Source: Paragorgia papillata
Taxonomy: Eukaryota; Cnidaria; Anthozoa; Scleralcyonacea; Coralliidae
Assembly (NCBI GenBank): GCA_035771165.1
Contig: JAWNZC010000001.1
Coordinates: forward strand, 5,707,501 to 5,771,500
DNA: 64,000 bases
Reading direction: 5' to 3'
Shown: positions 22,984 through 33,761 of the stretch, piece by piece
Layout: each line of letters begins with the position of its first letter
How positions within the stretch are numbered: position 1 is the stretch's first letter
The notes under the pieces: generated by a model
What the model saw: only the letters and a program-made list of their open reading frames with translations
Database searches by the model: none
Told to the model about the DNA's origin: nothing
Translations under genes and position numbers: made by a program

Positions 22984-23693
22984 AGGCCTTGTTACACGGT
23001 CCAATTTTCCCATGCAACTTGTCTCGCAATGATGACTCATGCAGCATTGCAGTTGCAAGACAGACGGTGTTACACGCTGCAACGCGTTTATGCAATTTTC
23101 CAATGATTTGGATTTCGATAAAAGCGGGTAGACTGGGGGGAGGCTCGATTGAGTGCCAAATCATAACAAAATATTGCGAGACAAGTTGCTGAAGGGGTGT
23201 TACACGGTGCAACACTGAAACAAATTGTTGCAATCGTTGCAGAAAGTAGAACCTGATTCTACTTTGTGCAACGATTGCTACAACTTGTCTCGCAACGATT
23301 TTGACCATTGCACAGCATGTTACACGGTGCAATGGTTCATGCAATGAGTAATGATTTATTTAACGTCGTAAGCACAGGATGTGGTCGCCCAATCATCCGA
23401 GCCAGAGGCTCATGTTAAAAGTGCACGACATAAGCTAAGACCTAAGTGTTGATTTTACGGAGGGAGGAAAACCGCAGAAGCCTGCGAAAAACCCTCGAAG
23501 CACAGGGAGACCAACTAAACTCTACTCACATGAAATTCAAGTTCGAGAACAGGGTTATTCCCAGACGGTCACCCATCCAAGTACTAACGCCGTCCAACTG
23601 GGCTTAACTACAGCGGTGAGAGGCAGCGCCCTAACATCACACGCCACCCGTGCTTCCAAGTTGCATGGAAAATGGCACCGTGTAACATGGCCT
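22984..23693. mobile_element. Harbinger-type MITE with TTA target duplication and nested SINE
   Basis: Ends AGGCCTTGTTACACGGTCCA (left) and mirrored CCGTGTAACATGGCCT (right) enclose repeated TGTTACACGGTGCAA and CAACTTGTCTCGCAA motifs. TTA lies directly on both sides (22981-22983, 23694-23696). A 5S-SINE sits inside at 23435-23655. Confidence 0.8.
23435..23655 (-). mobile_element. 5S rRNA-derived SINE, copy C
   Basis: On the minus strand: CACGGGTGGCGTGTGATGTT, then TTAGTACTTGGATGGGTGAC, then GTGAGTAGAGTTTAGTTGGT and CTTCGAGGGTTTTTCGCAGG to TCAACACTTAGG. It is inserted in a MITE whose TTACACGGTG repeats resume on the far side. Confidence 0.8.
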
Positions 23694-24304
23694 TTAGTGA
23701 TACAGTCCATTTTAGCACTAGTAGTGTAGATTCCTTGGGTATACCTATTTAAAATTCCCATTTTTCGTAACTGTTCCCAGTCAGATCTTGGCTGCATGAG
23801 AAGGCTTCTTATTAATTTTACTGTAACGAGAGGCGATTGTTTTGGTTGATTTTCTATATAAATTCCTGAAGTGACGTCACACTACAGGGTAGACTGAATG
23901 GTAAAACACACAATTAAAATCACGTGACTGTCCTTGGCACATAGATTAGTTGCTGTTGCTGTATATAGAGGGGGTGCCTCGCATACAAGGGCTAATAGAC
24001 CCGTTCGCACCTTTCCCGTTTGGGTTATATCTATACTTGCATGTCCTTTATTTATTTAATTTCTTCATTTTCTGTATCAGTAGTTCCCAATGAAGTTATT
24101 TATCCTCACTCCGGATAGAAGAGATTTAAACCGTTTACCTCGTTATGACGTCAATAGTGGGATATTCCTGGTCAGTTCCTACGCAATATTTACACAAGAT
24201 TTACAATTAAACCCAAACATCACAAAACTAAAGTCTCCATCACCGTATAGCTATATAATCTTCTCGTCTTTACTTCAAAACATTCCCTAGCTCAACGTGA
24301 TCCG

Positions 24305-27300
24305 ATGGCTTGTTACAACTGTGTGTGTTCTACTCGCTCTACATCAACGGCGACGTTTCGAAGAAGGCGTAAGTAAAAACCTATACCGGAAAACATTAAG
24401 CAATCATAATTTGTATTCAATAGTATAGAATTGTCTCCATGTGTGTTCTGTACAGATAGTACAGTATAGAATTGTCTACATGCGTGTTCTGTACGGATAA
24501 TATCTAAGTGATTTTTCTCTGAAGTTGTTCTTTAGCATCTCTGATCGTTTTTGTCGTTCAACACTGCGATTCCATGAAAAGAGATGGGATCTGAAACTTC
24601 TCAGTTTAGAATGGTTCAGGTCAAGTTATAATCATGCTCTTTAGAACAAGACTGTTGATGTTCACTCTTATCTGCTGTACACACGGATATAATACTTCGG
24701 TACTTCGGGTTTAATCTAAAACGTTTTAGTGCGAATTTCTATATCCTATTCCGTAATCCACTGTGTTTCGGCTTGAGATAAAAGTGTAATTCGATGCCAT
24801 ACATTTTACCTACGGGCAGAAGGAACAACTAAGAATATTTTCGAATAATTATATATTGTAGGATAGCAAACTCAGGTGGAGTCCGTGGAGAATAATAATA
24901 TTACGTACTACTCCGAGTGATGAATCATACTGGTAAGAAGAGGAAAACTCTATACTCGACCACGACTGGGATTCGAACCCGCGACCTTCGATTTTACTAT
25001 TGGGGGGGGGGGGGGGGGGATGAATAGGGGTATCGAAATCCGCCGATCCGCTAAAATTTGATAGAAAATCCGCCGATCCGTCAGTAATTTTACAAAAATC
25101 CGAATCCGATCCGAAAACTCTTGCGATAAATCACTATCCTAATTTTTACTTTAAGGTATTTTATTCAGTTCCTTTAGTCGCATTTTACAATAACATAGTT
25201 TAGCAACAAGGTTGCCCAAGGTATCTTTAGCAAATACGTTCTCGTTTTCAGCATCTCTCGATTTTCTTAGTTCGGTAAAGTAAAAGTTAAGACGGTGTGG
25301 TTAAAAAACACAATAATAAATGATGATTTCTATGTAATGCACATGTCTCCCCAGAGCCCCAGAGACCTAAGATAATCGCTAGGGACGAAAATGTAGGGAC
25401 AGAATACATGAGCCATGTTATGTCGGTCAGCGCTCGGTCCAATCTGGTTCCCAGACTCTGACGATAGTTTTCTCTTTCATCTTCACCGTATGTTTTGAGG
25501 GCTTTTAGATATAGGCCCTCCAGAACATAAGTTACGTGAATACGATCCAGGATCCGAAGTAAACAACAAGCAAAATCCATAATCCGAACAAAAATATTGG
25601 ATAAATCCGTGATCCGATGTATTTGCAGGATCCGCCAATCCGTATTCCCAAACCAAAATCCGAACCCTTTTTTGGGCCAAATCCGCCGACCGAAAACCTA
25701 TTCCCTCCCCCCTACTGTAGTCCGATGCTCTACCGACTTAGCTACATGGTGAAGTTGGGAGCAGGTCGTAGAATGATTGTACTTATTATTTGATATTTCG
25801 AAACTAAAATCTAGTTTCTTCAATATCGAGTCTTAACTCTTCATCTTATCCTATTTATATATGCATGATAAATATGACCATGGTTTATGAGCCCTATCTG
25901 CCCATTTTTGTTGTAACCCTATAACAGGGGGCATGGCAGAGGGATTACTGTCACTTGCCAATGTTGACATCCCATGGAAACTCGTGAAGGGCGGGAGCGT
26001 TTTACTTTTCCTACTGCCGTTATGTTCTACGCACGCTCTGTTTGGCTGGGCCCCGTGCATTTATAAGAGTATGAAGATCATGAATGACGTAAAATGGCTT
26101 AAGATGGCGTCACCTGGCGGGAAAAGCTAGCGAACTTTCAAAACTATCGCAATTTTAGTTTATTTTTTTCCTTTTTATTTTATAAAACAAATAAAACATA
26201 CCGCTCCTGTGCATATGTACTCTTATAAAGGTACGTTTGACGTCATTTGAACACAAAAGAAGTGTAAAGGCACTCGGCAATCGCCTCGTGTCTCTACTCA
26301 ACTTCTTTCGTGATCAAATGACGTCAAACGTGCCTTTATAAGAGTACATACGCACGGAGCTTTATGTTTTATTTGTCAAAAGTAAGATTGGGAAATACAT
26401 TAATGCTAGTGTGTATACATATATGTTTTTAGTTAACCGTCCGAAATCCATACACGGAAATTCTCGGGTATTGGAAGAACATCTACCATCCAAAAGACCA
26501 AAAGATCCCCAAGACTGGAAGCGAAAGACTTTGTATGTTAAATTTGACGAATCGCAAGAGCGGACCAGAAACAGAACGTTTGACAACGAAGATCAAAATG
26601 AAATAACAAACGGTAGCTGGGTAACATTTGTTGAAAATTATAAACCAAGGGAATTCGAAGACGAACTACGAGTGTCTATAGATTCGGTGGGAATCGTGAA
26701 TCACATCAGAGGTGATTGGGCTTACGTTAAACTTCGTGGTTCGGCTTCAATAGGATATGTTCCATTGTCGTACTGTAAAAAGTACGAGTATAGGAAACAC
26801 GAGTTCTCGACGACAAACACAGATTCGGGAAAAAGGAGACACTCTAATCATTTCAACACAGACTTGGAAAAAAGTACTCCAGACAGTTCAAATAAACACT
26901 CTAATTATTTCAACACCACAGACTTGAAAAAAAGTACTCCGGACAGTTCCAATAAACACTCTAATTATTTCAACACAGACTTGGAAGAAAGTACTCCAGA
27001 CAGTTCAAATAGAGACTCTTATTTCTCAAAGCGATCTTGTGGTCCGCCGTTGATTGTCCTTTATGATTTCGAAGGAGAAGCCGAAGATGATTTGAGCGTA
27101 AGGAAAGGAGAACTGGTTTGTTTGTTAAATTCCGACGATACAGAATGGCTTTGGGTAAAAAATGATAGAGACGAAGAAGGTTTCGTACCAAGGAGTTTCG
27201 TTAATAGACATGTCTGCGAAGGTGAGCTGAGTTAAATCGATGTGGTTTTATATCTATGTATAGTTCTGACCTATAGTAATATTCATGCTTAATTTGATTT

Positions 27301-28891
27301 TTCTATAATATGGCATATACGGTAAAGGAAAGGTTTTCTTCTCGAAATAGAAAAATTCAGTTACCTTGTCGAAGCACGCGTGCCGAACAAAACATGAGAT
27401 TACGTGCGTGGGAAAATTCAAAGATTATTACCACCAATCCGCGGTACCATCAAAGACGTTGTTTGGAGCCTGGATGTATGGCATATTAATAGCACTCACG
27501 ATCATGCGCACGCATCATTTTGGCGGACCACAGGCATAATTTTGGCGGGCTATACATGCATAACAAATGTGGTAGATAAAAGAAATTCGACAATTTCTGA
27601 AGGTATTAGCATCAGGAACTATTTCTATCTTTAAATTAAAAATAGTTAACTGTCAGCAGAATAAGCCAAGGCAATGTAATTCACATCTTATACTCTGATG
27701 AAAGACCTCCGCTGGAAACGTCAGTATTTCGTTATCTTCCTTCCTTCCTCCCTTCCCTTCTTCCTTCCTTTCCTTCCCTCCTTCCTTTCCTTCATTTCTC
27801 CCTTCCTTCTTTCTTTTCTATCACCTTTTCACTTTGCTCTTTCCAAAACATTGCCTACGCAGAACTCTAATTTTTGTATCTACTGCGCATGCGAGTAGAT
27901 AATGTTGGCATGCAAGGTTTTCCGATGTTAGGGCCTGTTCACATGAGGCGAGTTATCTCGGGGGATAGGGTTATCCCTATCCCCCGACATAACTCGGTGT
28001 TAGTTTATTTCCATGTTAAAAAAGTAAACCGTTCACATGAGACCGAGTTAACTCGGGGGATAGGGATAACTCGGTCGGAGCAATAGGGTAACCCCAGCCC
28101 CCGAGTTATCCCTACCTCCATGTGAACGCTTTCACCCGAGTTATCTCGGGGGGTAGGGTCAACTTAGGCATGCGGATTTATGCTGTTGCTCGGGATAACT
28201 CGGGGTGAAGCGTTCACATGAAGCTAGGGTTATCTCGGGGGCCAGGGACAACTCGGTAGTTGCGTTTTATCATGTGAAATAGGGTCAACTTTGACCCTAG
28301 CCCCCGAGTTATCCCTACCCCCCCCCCCCCCCCGAGATAACCCGGTCTCGTGTGAACAGCCCCTTAGTTAAGTAACAATAGAATATTCTCAGTCGGGACC
28401 AATCAAATTTCAGAAGGTTTTTCCGAATCGGAATCACATCCCGAGTCAGTCCGAGCAGTCTGACGCAGTAGATACATGTACGCCCAAGCGTGCCTATTTT
28501 TGTTACAATATTCTTTACTCATCTGCCTATAGATCGCAAACCTACCCTATTCAGGAAAAGGCCTTCAAGTCTATGCAGTGAAAGTGAAGGGTCCACATTA
28601 CATTCTTCCTTCTCAAATAGCTCAAGTTCAGGCGTAATTAAGTCAACGATGAGAGAATTAGATCATCATACGCCAGTGATTAAGAGCAGTGAACTACTGA
28701 TCAGATGCAACTACAGAGCGAGAAAACACGATGAACTAAGTGTCCACAGTGGTGACATTGTCATGGCGAATCTTAAGGACCAAGTCGCTAAGGCAACGGG
28801 TTGGGTTTGGGTGTACTCGCCTGAACACAAGCGCTCGGGTTATGTTCCTGAGTATTCAGCTGTAGAAACTTTACACGAGACAAAGATTTAA
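24305..28891 (+). CDS. Protein with three SH3 domains, possible Dlish-like adaptor
   Basis: Exons 24305-24368, 26433-27221 and 28533-28891 join in phase (phase 1 at both introns) to 403 residues. SH3 domains lie at about 84-138 (FEDELRVSIDSVGIV, GDWAYVKL, GYVPLSY), 226-279 (LYDFEGEAEDDLSVRKGE, EWLWVK, GFVPRSF) and 339-394 (YRARKHDELSVHSGDI, WVWVY, GYVPEYS). Between the first two, residues 157-213 hold three copies of a serine-rich 19-residue unit (HSNYFNTDLEESTPDSSN type). The N-terminus is MACYNCVCSTRS, with three cysteines that could be lipid-modified. The protein should act as a cytoplasmic or membrane-tethered adaptor. Three SH3 domains and little else recalls Drosophila Dlish, a partner of Dachs in Fat signalling, but this is inference from architecture only. 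Other multi-SH3 adaptors remain possible. Confidence 0.82.
24945..25770 (-). mobile_element. tRNA-derived SINE split by an inserted MITE
   Basis: On the minus strand the right part (25770-25712) reads like a tRNA 5' half, TAGCTAAGTCGGTAGAGCAT then CGGACTACAGTA. The left part (25005-24945) reads like a tRNA 3' half, AAGGTCGCGGGTTCGAATCC then CAGTCGTGGTCGAG. Between them, 25006-25711 is filled with ATCCGCCGATCCG repeats, begins with a poly-G run and ends in a C run, and has partly mirrored ends. The locus lies in SH3-gene intron 1. Confidence 0.65.
26186..26382. mobile_element. MITE with near-perfect long arms, 50 bp before an exon
   Basis: The left arm AACAAATAAAACATA...ATGTACTCTTATAAAGG...GTTTGACGTCATTTGA (26186-26275) is mirrored at 26305-26382. 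It ends about 50 bp before the acceptor of SH3-gene exon 2, and its arms contain CGTTTGACGTCA, a CRE-like site present twice. Confidence 0.75.
27722..27835 (+). repeat. Pyrimidine (CTTCC)n tract inside a dispersed repeat
   Basis: CCTTCCTTCC-type sequence lies in SH3-gene intron 2. It is flanked by CTGATGAAAGACCTCCGCTG...GAAACGTCAG on the left and CATTGCCTACGCAGAACTCT on the right. Those flanks match the two ends of the repeat also seen at 3705 and 56400. Confidence 0.6.
27931..28363. mobile_element. Harbinger-type MITE rich in CCCCCGAGTTAT blocks
   Basis: Ends GGGCCTGTTCACATGAGGCG and its mirror ACGAGACC...CACACGAG...GAACAGCCC bound many direct and inverted GGGGGATAGGGATAACTCGG blocks. TTA occurs on both sides (27928-27930, 28364-28366). 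It sits in SH3-gene intron 2, upstream of exon 3. Confidence 0.8.
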
Positions 28892-28933
28892 GGCAAGATA
28901 TGGTTTTCCACTGGCAGGTCGCCACCGCTGACC

Positions 28934-28942
28934 TATATATAA
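28934..28942 (+). promoter_or_regulatory. Possible TATA box of the START-domain gene
   Basis: TATATATAA lies 109 bp before the START ATG and 43 bp after the SH3-gene stop codon. In such a short intergenic gap it is the only obvious core promoter string. This is inference; no start site is known. Confidence 0.3.
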
Positions 28943-29050
28943 CAGGACTTCTGTTTCTAGCCAATCAGAGCGTGCGTACAGACAGATCCAACCTCGTTAC
29001 GAGAGCTAACAGACTATAAACAATATTGGGAAATCTTCACATAAACCATA

Positions 29051-29758
29051 ATGCAGTCCAAAGAAGTAAAGGAACCAGAGTCGTTTCGATCTGTACCCTT
29101 CGAAGAAGAACTTGAGAGAGTCAAACGGCTTAAAGAAGATTTAGATAAAGGCGATGGTTGGACTAAAGCAGCCGAAGGCCCAGGATATGTCTACTGGATT
29201 AAAACCTTTCATGGTGATGACGTTCCCGTTAAAATACTCTACACGATTGACATGCCTTATTCTGGCAAGGTTTTCCAACAGTTGCTGGACCCCCAAAATC
29301 TAGAGTTTCGCAAGGATTGGGACAAAGCCTTTGTTAATCATCAGTGTTTGGAGTCCTACCCCGAGGATGGAGGATACTTGGTCTACATGCGAGCACTTTT
29401 ATCCCGTCCATTGCAAGATCGTTCCTTCGTTCTGTATTTTCCCAAAAGTCAAGAGATCGACTGGTACGGCAAGCGAGCTACCTTGATGTTGACGAAAAAC
29501 GCATGGCATCCGTCCAAGCCCGAAGGCGATGATGGTCTTGTTAGAGCGACCAATGGCGGCAACTTCTATGTTGTGTTACCAGATGACGAGCAACCAGAGG
29601 CCAAGTGTAAAGTGTTCGGATTGAGTAACAACCTATACAACGGCTTTTTTCCAAAAACTAATACGGAATGGTTGCTGAGGAGAATTTTACCGCAGAAGTT
29701 TAACCAGTGGCGAGAAAGCTTGGTGGAAGGTTATACAAAGTACTTTAAAACCAAATGA
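29051..29758 (+). CDS. START-domain lipid-transfer protein (single exon, 235 aa)
   Basis: The intact frame of 235 residues is almost entirely one START domain (about residues 20-232), the fold that shuttles one lipid or sterol molecule through the cytosol. Recognisable features are FRKDWDKAF (the RxxWD-type element), a YMRALLSRPLQDRSFVLYF strand pair where START proteins carry P...RDxVY, WYGKRATLMLTKNAWHP, and a C-terminal amphipathic helix (FNQWRESLVEGYTKYFKTK) that caps the lipid cavity. There is no signal peptide or membrane segment. The size and lack of extra domains resemble phosphatidylcholine transfer protein / STARD10-type proteins, but the lipid cannot be read from sequence. The ATG follows a short 159-bp gap after the SH3 gene, and no upstream exon is needed. 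An AATAAA signal is at 29934. Confidence 0.85.
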   Translation: MQSKEVKEPESFRSVPFEEELERVKRLKEDLDKGDGWTKAAEGPGYVYWIKTFHGDDVPVKILYTIDMPYSGKVFQQLLDPQNLEFRKDWDKAFVNHQCLESYPEDGGYLVYMRALLSRPLQDRSFVLYFPKSQEIDWYGKRATLMLTKNAWHPSKPEGDDGLVRATNGGNFYVVLPDDEQPEAKCKVFGLSNNLYNGFFPKTNTEWLLRRILPQKFNQWRESLVEGYTKYFKTK

Positions 29759-29793
29759 CATTCCTAAGCGGGCTCACGCCAGTCACACCATAA

Positions 29794-29884
29794 GTAGCCC
29801 AAAAATCCGCGTAGAGAAGCCGCCGAACGCGAGTCACACCAAAACTCGCGTTCGGCGGCTTCTCTACGCGGATTTTTGGGCTAC
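29794..29884 (+). repeat. Perfect 41-bp hairpin in the probable 3'UTR of the START gene
   Basis: GTAGCCCAAAAATCCGCGTA and the next 21 bases are exactly mirrored after a 9-base spacer (CACACCAAA). The hairpin begins 36 bp after the stop codon and ends 50 bp before AATAAA at 29934, so it should be present in the mature mRNA. It is probably a tiny foldback MITE. Confidence 0.85.
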
Positions 29885-29933
29885 CTATGGTCACACGATT
29901 GATTATAGGATCTCACTGTGGTTTTGAAACTCG

Positions 29934-29939
29934 AATAAA
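29934..29939 (+). promoter_or_regulatory. Polyadenylation signal AATAAA of the START gene
   Basis: This is the first AATAAA after the START stop codon, 176 bp downstream. No competing signal lies between. Confidence 0.5.
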
Positions 29940-29973
29940 CATTGGTTTAGTTTAGATGTAAACGAATCCTATA

Positions 29974-30120
29974 CAGTAAAAACCCACTAACAAGAACCTA
30001 CATTTTACCAAATCAGCCTGGGATAGGTTCTTATATTCTTATATATTCTTATATAAATAAATTCTTAATTTCAGCCTGAGGTTCTTATAGTTGAAGGTTC
30101 TTGTTAGCAGGTTTTTACTG
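29974..30120. mobile_element. 147-bp pogo/mariner-type MITE
   Basis: CAGTAAAAACCCACTAACAA at the left is mirrored by TTGTTAGCAGGTTTTTACTG at the right. TA flanks both ends (29972-29973, 30121-30122), as expected for Tc1/mariner/pogo insertions. Confidence 0.85.
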
Positions 30121-30784
30121 TAAGTTAATTCAAATCTCCTTTTGCCGCCGAGGAAGGAATTTTGTGACACCCGGAGTCAGCCCGGCTCACGTAAACAGCC
30201 CCTAATATACACTGCAAGCAGAGTGGCCAGAGCCTTCTTTTCCTTTGTTATCTAATAAGATCGTTATTAATTTTCCAAAAAAAGCTTAAATAATGTTCAA
30301 AAACTCAATTCATGAGGAAAACACAAAGGAAATCAGTACCATGTCTGTGGTTTTATACCTGATAAAACTTCTTGACGTCAGAAAGAATACTAATGAACAT
30401 ACAATTTTATATAAAGAATACTAATGAACATACAATTTTATATGAAGAATACTAATGAACATAACATCCAATAACGAATCGTTTTTGAAGCCATTCAAAA
30501 CACTCGCATCACGTGTTTTATCAGATCTAATTACTTAATAAAGTTACCTTAACTTTTGTCAGCTTTTCATTGTCTGTTTCATTCTGTTAATATTAAGTGT
30601 CGTCTCAAGGCTTCTGGATGCATTCTAACTAGGCCGGAAAATCAACTAACCAATCAGGTGCGATATTGGTTTAAAGACGTGTAAAGAGTCCATGCATACT
30701 AGCTATGACATAGTTGTATTCTTCTTTGTAAAAAATTGCATCATTTATCATGTTAAATATAGAATAAATCTTAATTATGACATG

Positions 30785-31530
30785 CAAACAATGTTATTAC
30801 GCAGAATTTGCACCCGATGGGACTGGATTAAAGAATATATCGAAGCTATCCGTCAACGAACAGTTCCTTCGAGTCCAAAATTTAACCGCAAGCTCGTTCT
30901 CCTTATGTTCGACGTAAAGATAACCGAACTGAACAAACAAGTGTTGTGGCATGCTGGTGAGAAATTTGCAGACATTGTTTTGATTCCGTTGTATAAGAAT
31001 CGGTCTAGTGAGTTGAAGATAATGTTCAGCATTCCAAATTTCAGTCGGAGAGATTTTATAAAAGGTCTACTAGCGCGTCTCAAAGAGAAAAGATCAGACA
31101 TTGTATCCAGAATTGGTTTCGAATTCAACTCAGAAGAACACCTTCCCGATCTAAAAGCCATACAGCAAGCTTTTGTGAAGTTAGAGGTCCCCGCTGGGCA
31201 CGTCTGGTTGAGCGAAGGCGTCTCCAACTGGTTTATCCCGTAGAAAAAACAGAAAATCATGAAGGAACTCAGTTCTATGAATCAGTACAGAGATAGTTCA
31301 GACGGATATATAAGCAAAACCTATACATGGACCGTCAATTTCCGAACCACGGCCAAAATGTTCCTGAAGACTGGGATCGACGCGATCATTAGCAACAACC
31401 GCACAACGTCATCAAGGCGATGGAGGATATCAATCAAGGGCTGGGCACTAATGATCTCGGAGAAAAGCTTCGGTTGGCAACTTTGGAAGATGATTCGTTT
31501 GAACGTGTCTCTTATAATATTGTACCAACA
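30785..31530 (+). pseudogene. Broken sphingomyelinase D-like gene, N-terminal third missing
   Basis: Homology to the intact neighbours starts at the CTRWDW motif (30807-30825), just after the segment that would carry the signal peptide and the first active-site residues, which are absent. It continues with FNRKLVLLMFDVK, KGLLARLK and PAGHVWLSEG. It then meets an in-frame stop at 31241, and after that follows YRDSSDGYISKTYTWTVNF and a shifted frame over the C-terminal 45 residues. It is more diverged from both intact genes than they are from each other, so it is an older copy. An (AT)n tract at 31545-31576 follows, as short AT runs do after both intact genes. No functional product is expected. 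Confidence 0.85.
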
Positions 31531-31543
31531 ACTTATAACTAGC

Positions 31544-31544
<1 letters not shown>

Positions 31545-31576
<32 letters not shown>
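31545..31576. repeat. (AT)n microsatellite
   Basis: It is a pure AT run directly after the broken phospholipase copy. Shorter ATATAT runs follow the stop codons of both intact copies (33762, 37596), so it has expanded in place. Confidence 0.9.
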
Positions 31577-31577
<1 letters not shown>

Positions 31578-32099
31578 CATAACCTCCACACCTTTGAACT
31601 TTTCTGTAGATTTTCTTACACTGTTCATTGTTATTTCGGTAGATATAATAAAGCCCAGCCGTGTCCCCGATAATCCTCTTGAAATAACGATCGGTAAGCC
31701 TTGGAAATCAAGGTTATGTGTGTCTATATGTATAAATAAAAATTGAGAAAGGGGCTTGCCCCGAAACATGAATAATTTTTTTAAAACGTTTGTCTCTTGA
31801 TTGGTTTATATAAATGAGAGAGAGAGAGTGTGAGTGAGTGAGTGAGTGAGTAAAAATGTAACGCTTCGTCGTATTACTTACAACATCTTCAGGGATTAAA
31901 TCACAATCGCAGCAAAACTAAATATTTAAATTTAAGTACAAAGCAAGTTAACACTTTGAGGCCTGGACTTCTCCCTCTCCCTGTGCTGAATAAAATCGTC
32001 TGGCATTAGCCAGAATAAAATACTAAAGACTCGTCTTCAGGCTTCAAAGCGTTAACTAATAAAATGCAAGAATAAAACAAGCTTACAAAAGAGTAATTA

Positions 32100-32350
32100 C
32101 AGGTGAGAGAGAAAAAGAAGCATAAGCGCGGTCGGATATATGTAAATATTATATATATATATATATATACATAGAATAATACATGGATGTGTGGAAATAT
32201 TATTTCGAGTGTTGACCAGAATATCTCACAAGTGGGAAAAGCGAACGAGTGAGATATCCTGCATTTAAGCAAGAGAAATAATTTCATATTTCCAAACGTC
32301 CATGTATTGTTCTGCATGTTTATATTTTATATTATATAAAAAAATAGTCC
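32100..32350. repeat. Inverted-repeat element with internal (AT)n
   Basis: AATACATGGATGTGTGGAAA (near 32178) is mirrored by TTTCCAAACGTCCATGTATT (near 32290). An (AT)n tract lies just outside at 32148-32168. No coding potential. Confidence 0.6.
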
Positions 32351-32828
32351 TATTGTCCCACAAAAATAGAGCAGTATACTCTAATGCATTTTATATAAGT
32401 TTATATTAGTTGCGGAAAAATCAATAAACCACTCTATTTTACTATAATAAATATGTATACTGCGCAATATACCGCTACTACCACCAGCCAATGCATACTG
32501 TAGTATATCCTACAAATAGTATATTACCATTTTTTTGTTATTATTCATACTTAATGTTTTTCTTGTTTTTCATAAATGTTTATATTAAATTACTACGAAA
32601 ACAATATACCACCAAAAAAAGTTTGAAATACTAGTTATACCTTTCCAGACCTGGAAGAAGACGGAAAGACGGAAATTTGGTAAGCTTGGAAAAGAAATTT
32701 AGTCAAAACGAAAGAAAAGTCAAGGACCAGAAAAAGAAATTTTAGCTAACGCGGAATCAATCTATAGTGAACGACGACAACTTCAGAGAAGCGAACCATT
32801 TAGAGTCCGCAATTCCGTTTTAAAAATC

Positions 32829-33761
32829 ATGACACGAATCACTCTGTATTCACTATTCATGATAAACGTGATTATAATGGTTCATGCAGCTCGACCAATT
32901 TATAACATGGCGCACATGGTAAACAATCAAAATCAGATCGACGAGTGGCTTGGTTATGGTGCAAACGCCATCGAAACGGACGTGCATTTCGCTCAAGACG
33001 GCACGCCCAAATACCATTACCACGGCATCCCTTGCGATTACGGCAGAAATTGCACACGATGGGACTGGACAAAGGACTATATAAAAGCTATCCGTGAACG
33101 AACAATGCCTTCGAGTCCGAAATTTAACCGCAACTTCGTCCTCCTTATGTTCGATGTAAAGCTATTCGACTTGAAGAAACAAGTGTTGTGGCAAGCTGGT
33201 AAAAAGTTTGCAGATATTGCTTTGATTCCGTTATATAGTGAACGGTCGAACAAGCTGACGGTAATATTCAGCATTGTGAACTTCACCGCAAGAGATTTTA
33301 TAAAAGGTTTACTAGCGGGTCTAAAGATGAAAAGACCGGACATTGTACAGAGAATTGGTTTCGAATTATACTATGAATACACCCTAGATCCACATGGTAT
33401 ACATAAAGCTTTTAAGAAAATAGGAGTCCCAGCTGGGCACATGTGGTTGAGCAAAGGTACCCCCAACTTTCGTATGTCGAGGAAAAAACAGAAAATCAAG
33501 AACAGACTCAACTATCTGAATCAATACAGAGATAGTTCGGATGGCTATATAAGCAAAACTTATACATGGACCGTCAATTTGCAAACCACGGCCAAAATGT
33601 TCCTGAAGACTGGGATCGATGGAGTCATAAGTAACGAACCGCGCAACGTCACCAAGGCGATGGAAGACATCAACCGAGGGTTGGGCACTAATGATATCGG
33701 AGAAAAGCTTCGGTTGGCGACTTTGGACGATAATCCATTTGAACGTATAAAGAAACACTAA
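32829..33761 (+). CDS. Secreted sphingomyelinase D-like phospholipase D, copy 1 (intact)
   Basis: One uninterrupted exon encodes 310 residues: a signal peptide (1-21, cut after HAA) and a full SMase D / GDPD-like TIM barrel. Residues expected for catalysis are present: His29 (NMAHMVN), Glu49 and Asp51 (AIETDVHF) and Asp109 (LLMFDVK) for Mg2+, and His65 (YHYHGIPC). Cys69 and Cys75 (PCDYGRNC) match the family's conserved small disulfide loop, and Trp247 (YTWTVN) and the C-terminal ATLDDNPF motif are present. Family members cleave sphingomyelin or lysophospholipids, often forming cyclic phosphates; they occur in spider venoms but also in other animals, so a venom role here is only a possibility. 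About 1.9 kb of flanks are shared with copy 2. Upstream TTCAGAGAAGCGAACCATTT is shared with the copies at 36.6 and 43.5 kb. Confidence 0.93.
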   Translation: MTRITLYSLFMINVIIMVHAARPIYNMAHMVNNQNQIDEWLGYGANAIETDVHFAQDGTPKYHYHGIPCDYGRNCTRWDWTKDYIKAIRERTMPSSPKFNRNFVLLMFDVKLFDLKKQVLWQAGKKFADIALIPLYSERSNKLTVIFSIVNFTARDFIKGLLAGLKMKRPDIVQRIGFELYYEYTLDPHGIHKAFKKIGVPAGHMWLSKGTPNFRMSRKKQKIKNRLNYLNQYRDSSDGYISKTYTWTVNLQTTAKMFLKTGIDGVISNEPRNVTKAMEDINRGLGTNDIGEKLRLATLDDNPFERIKKH

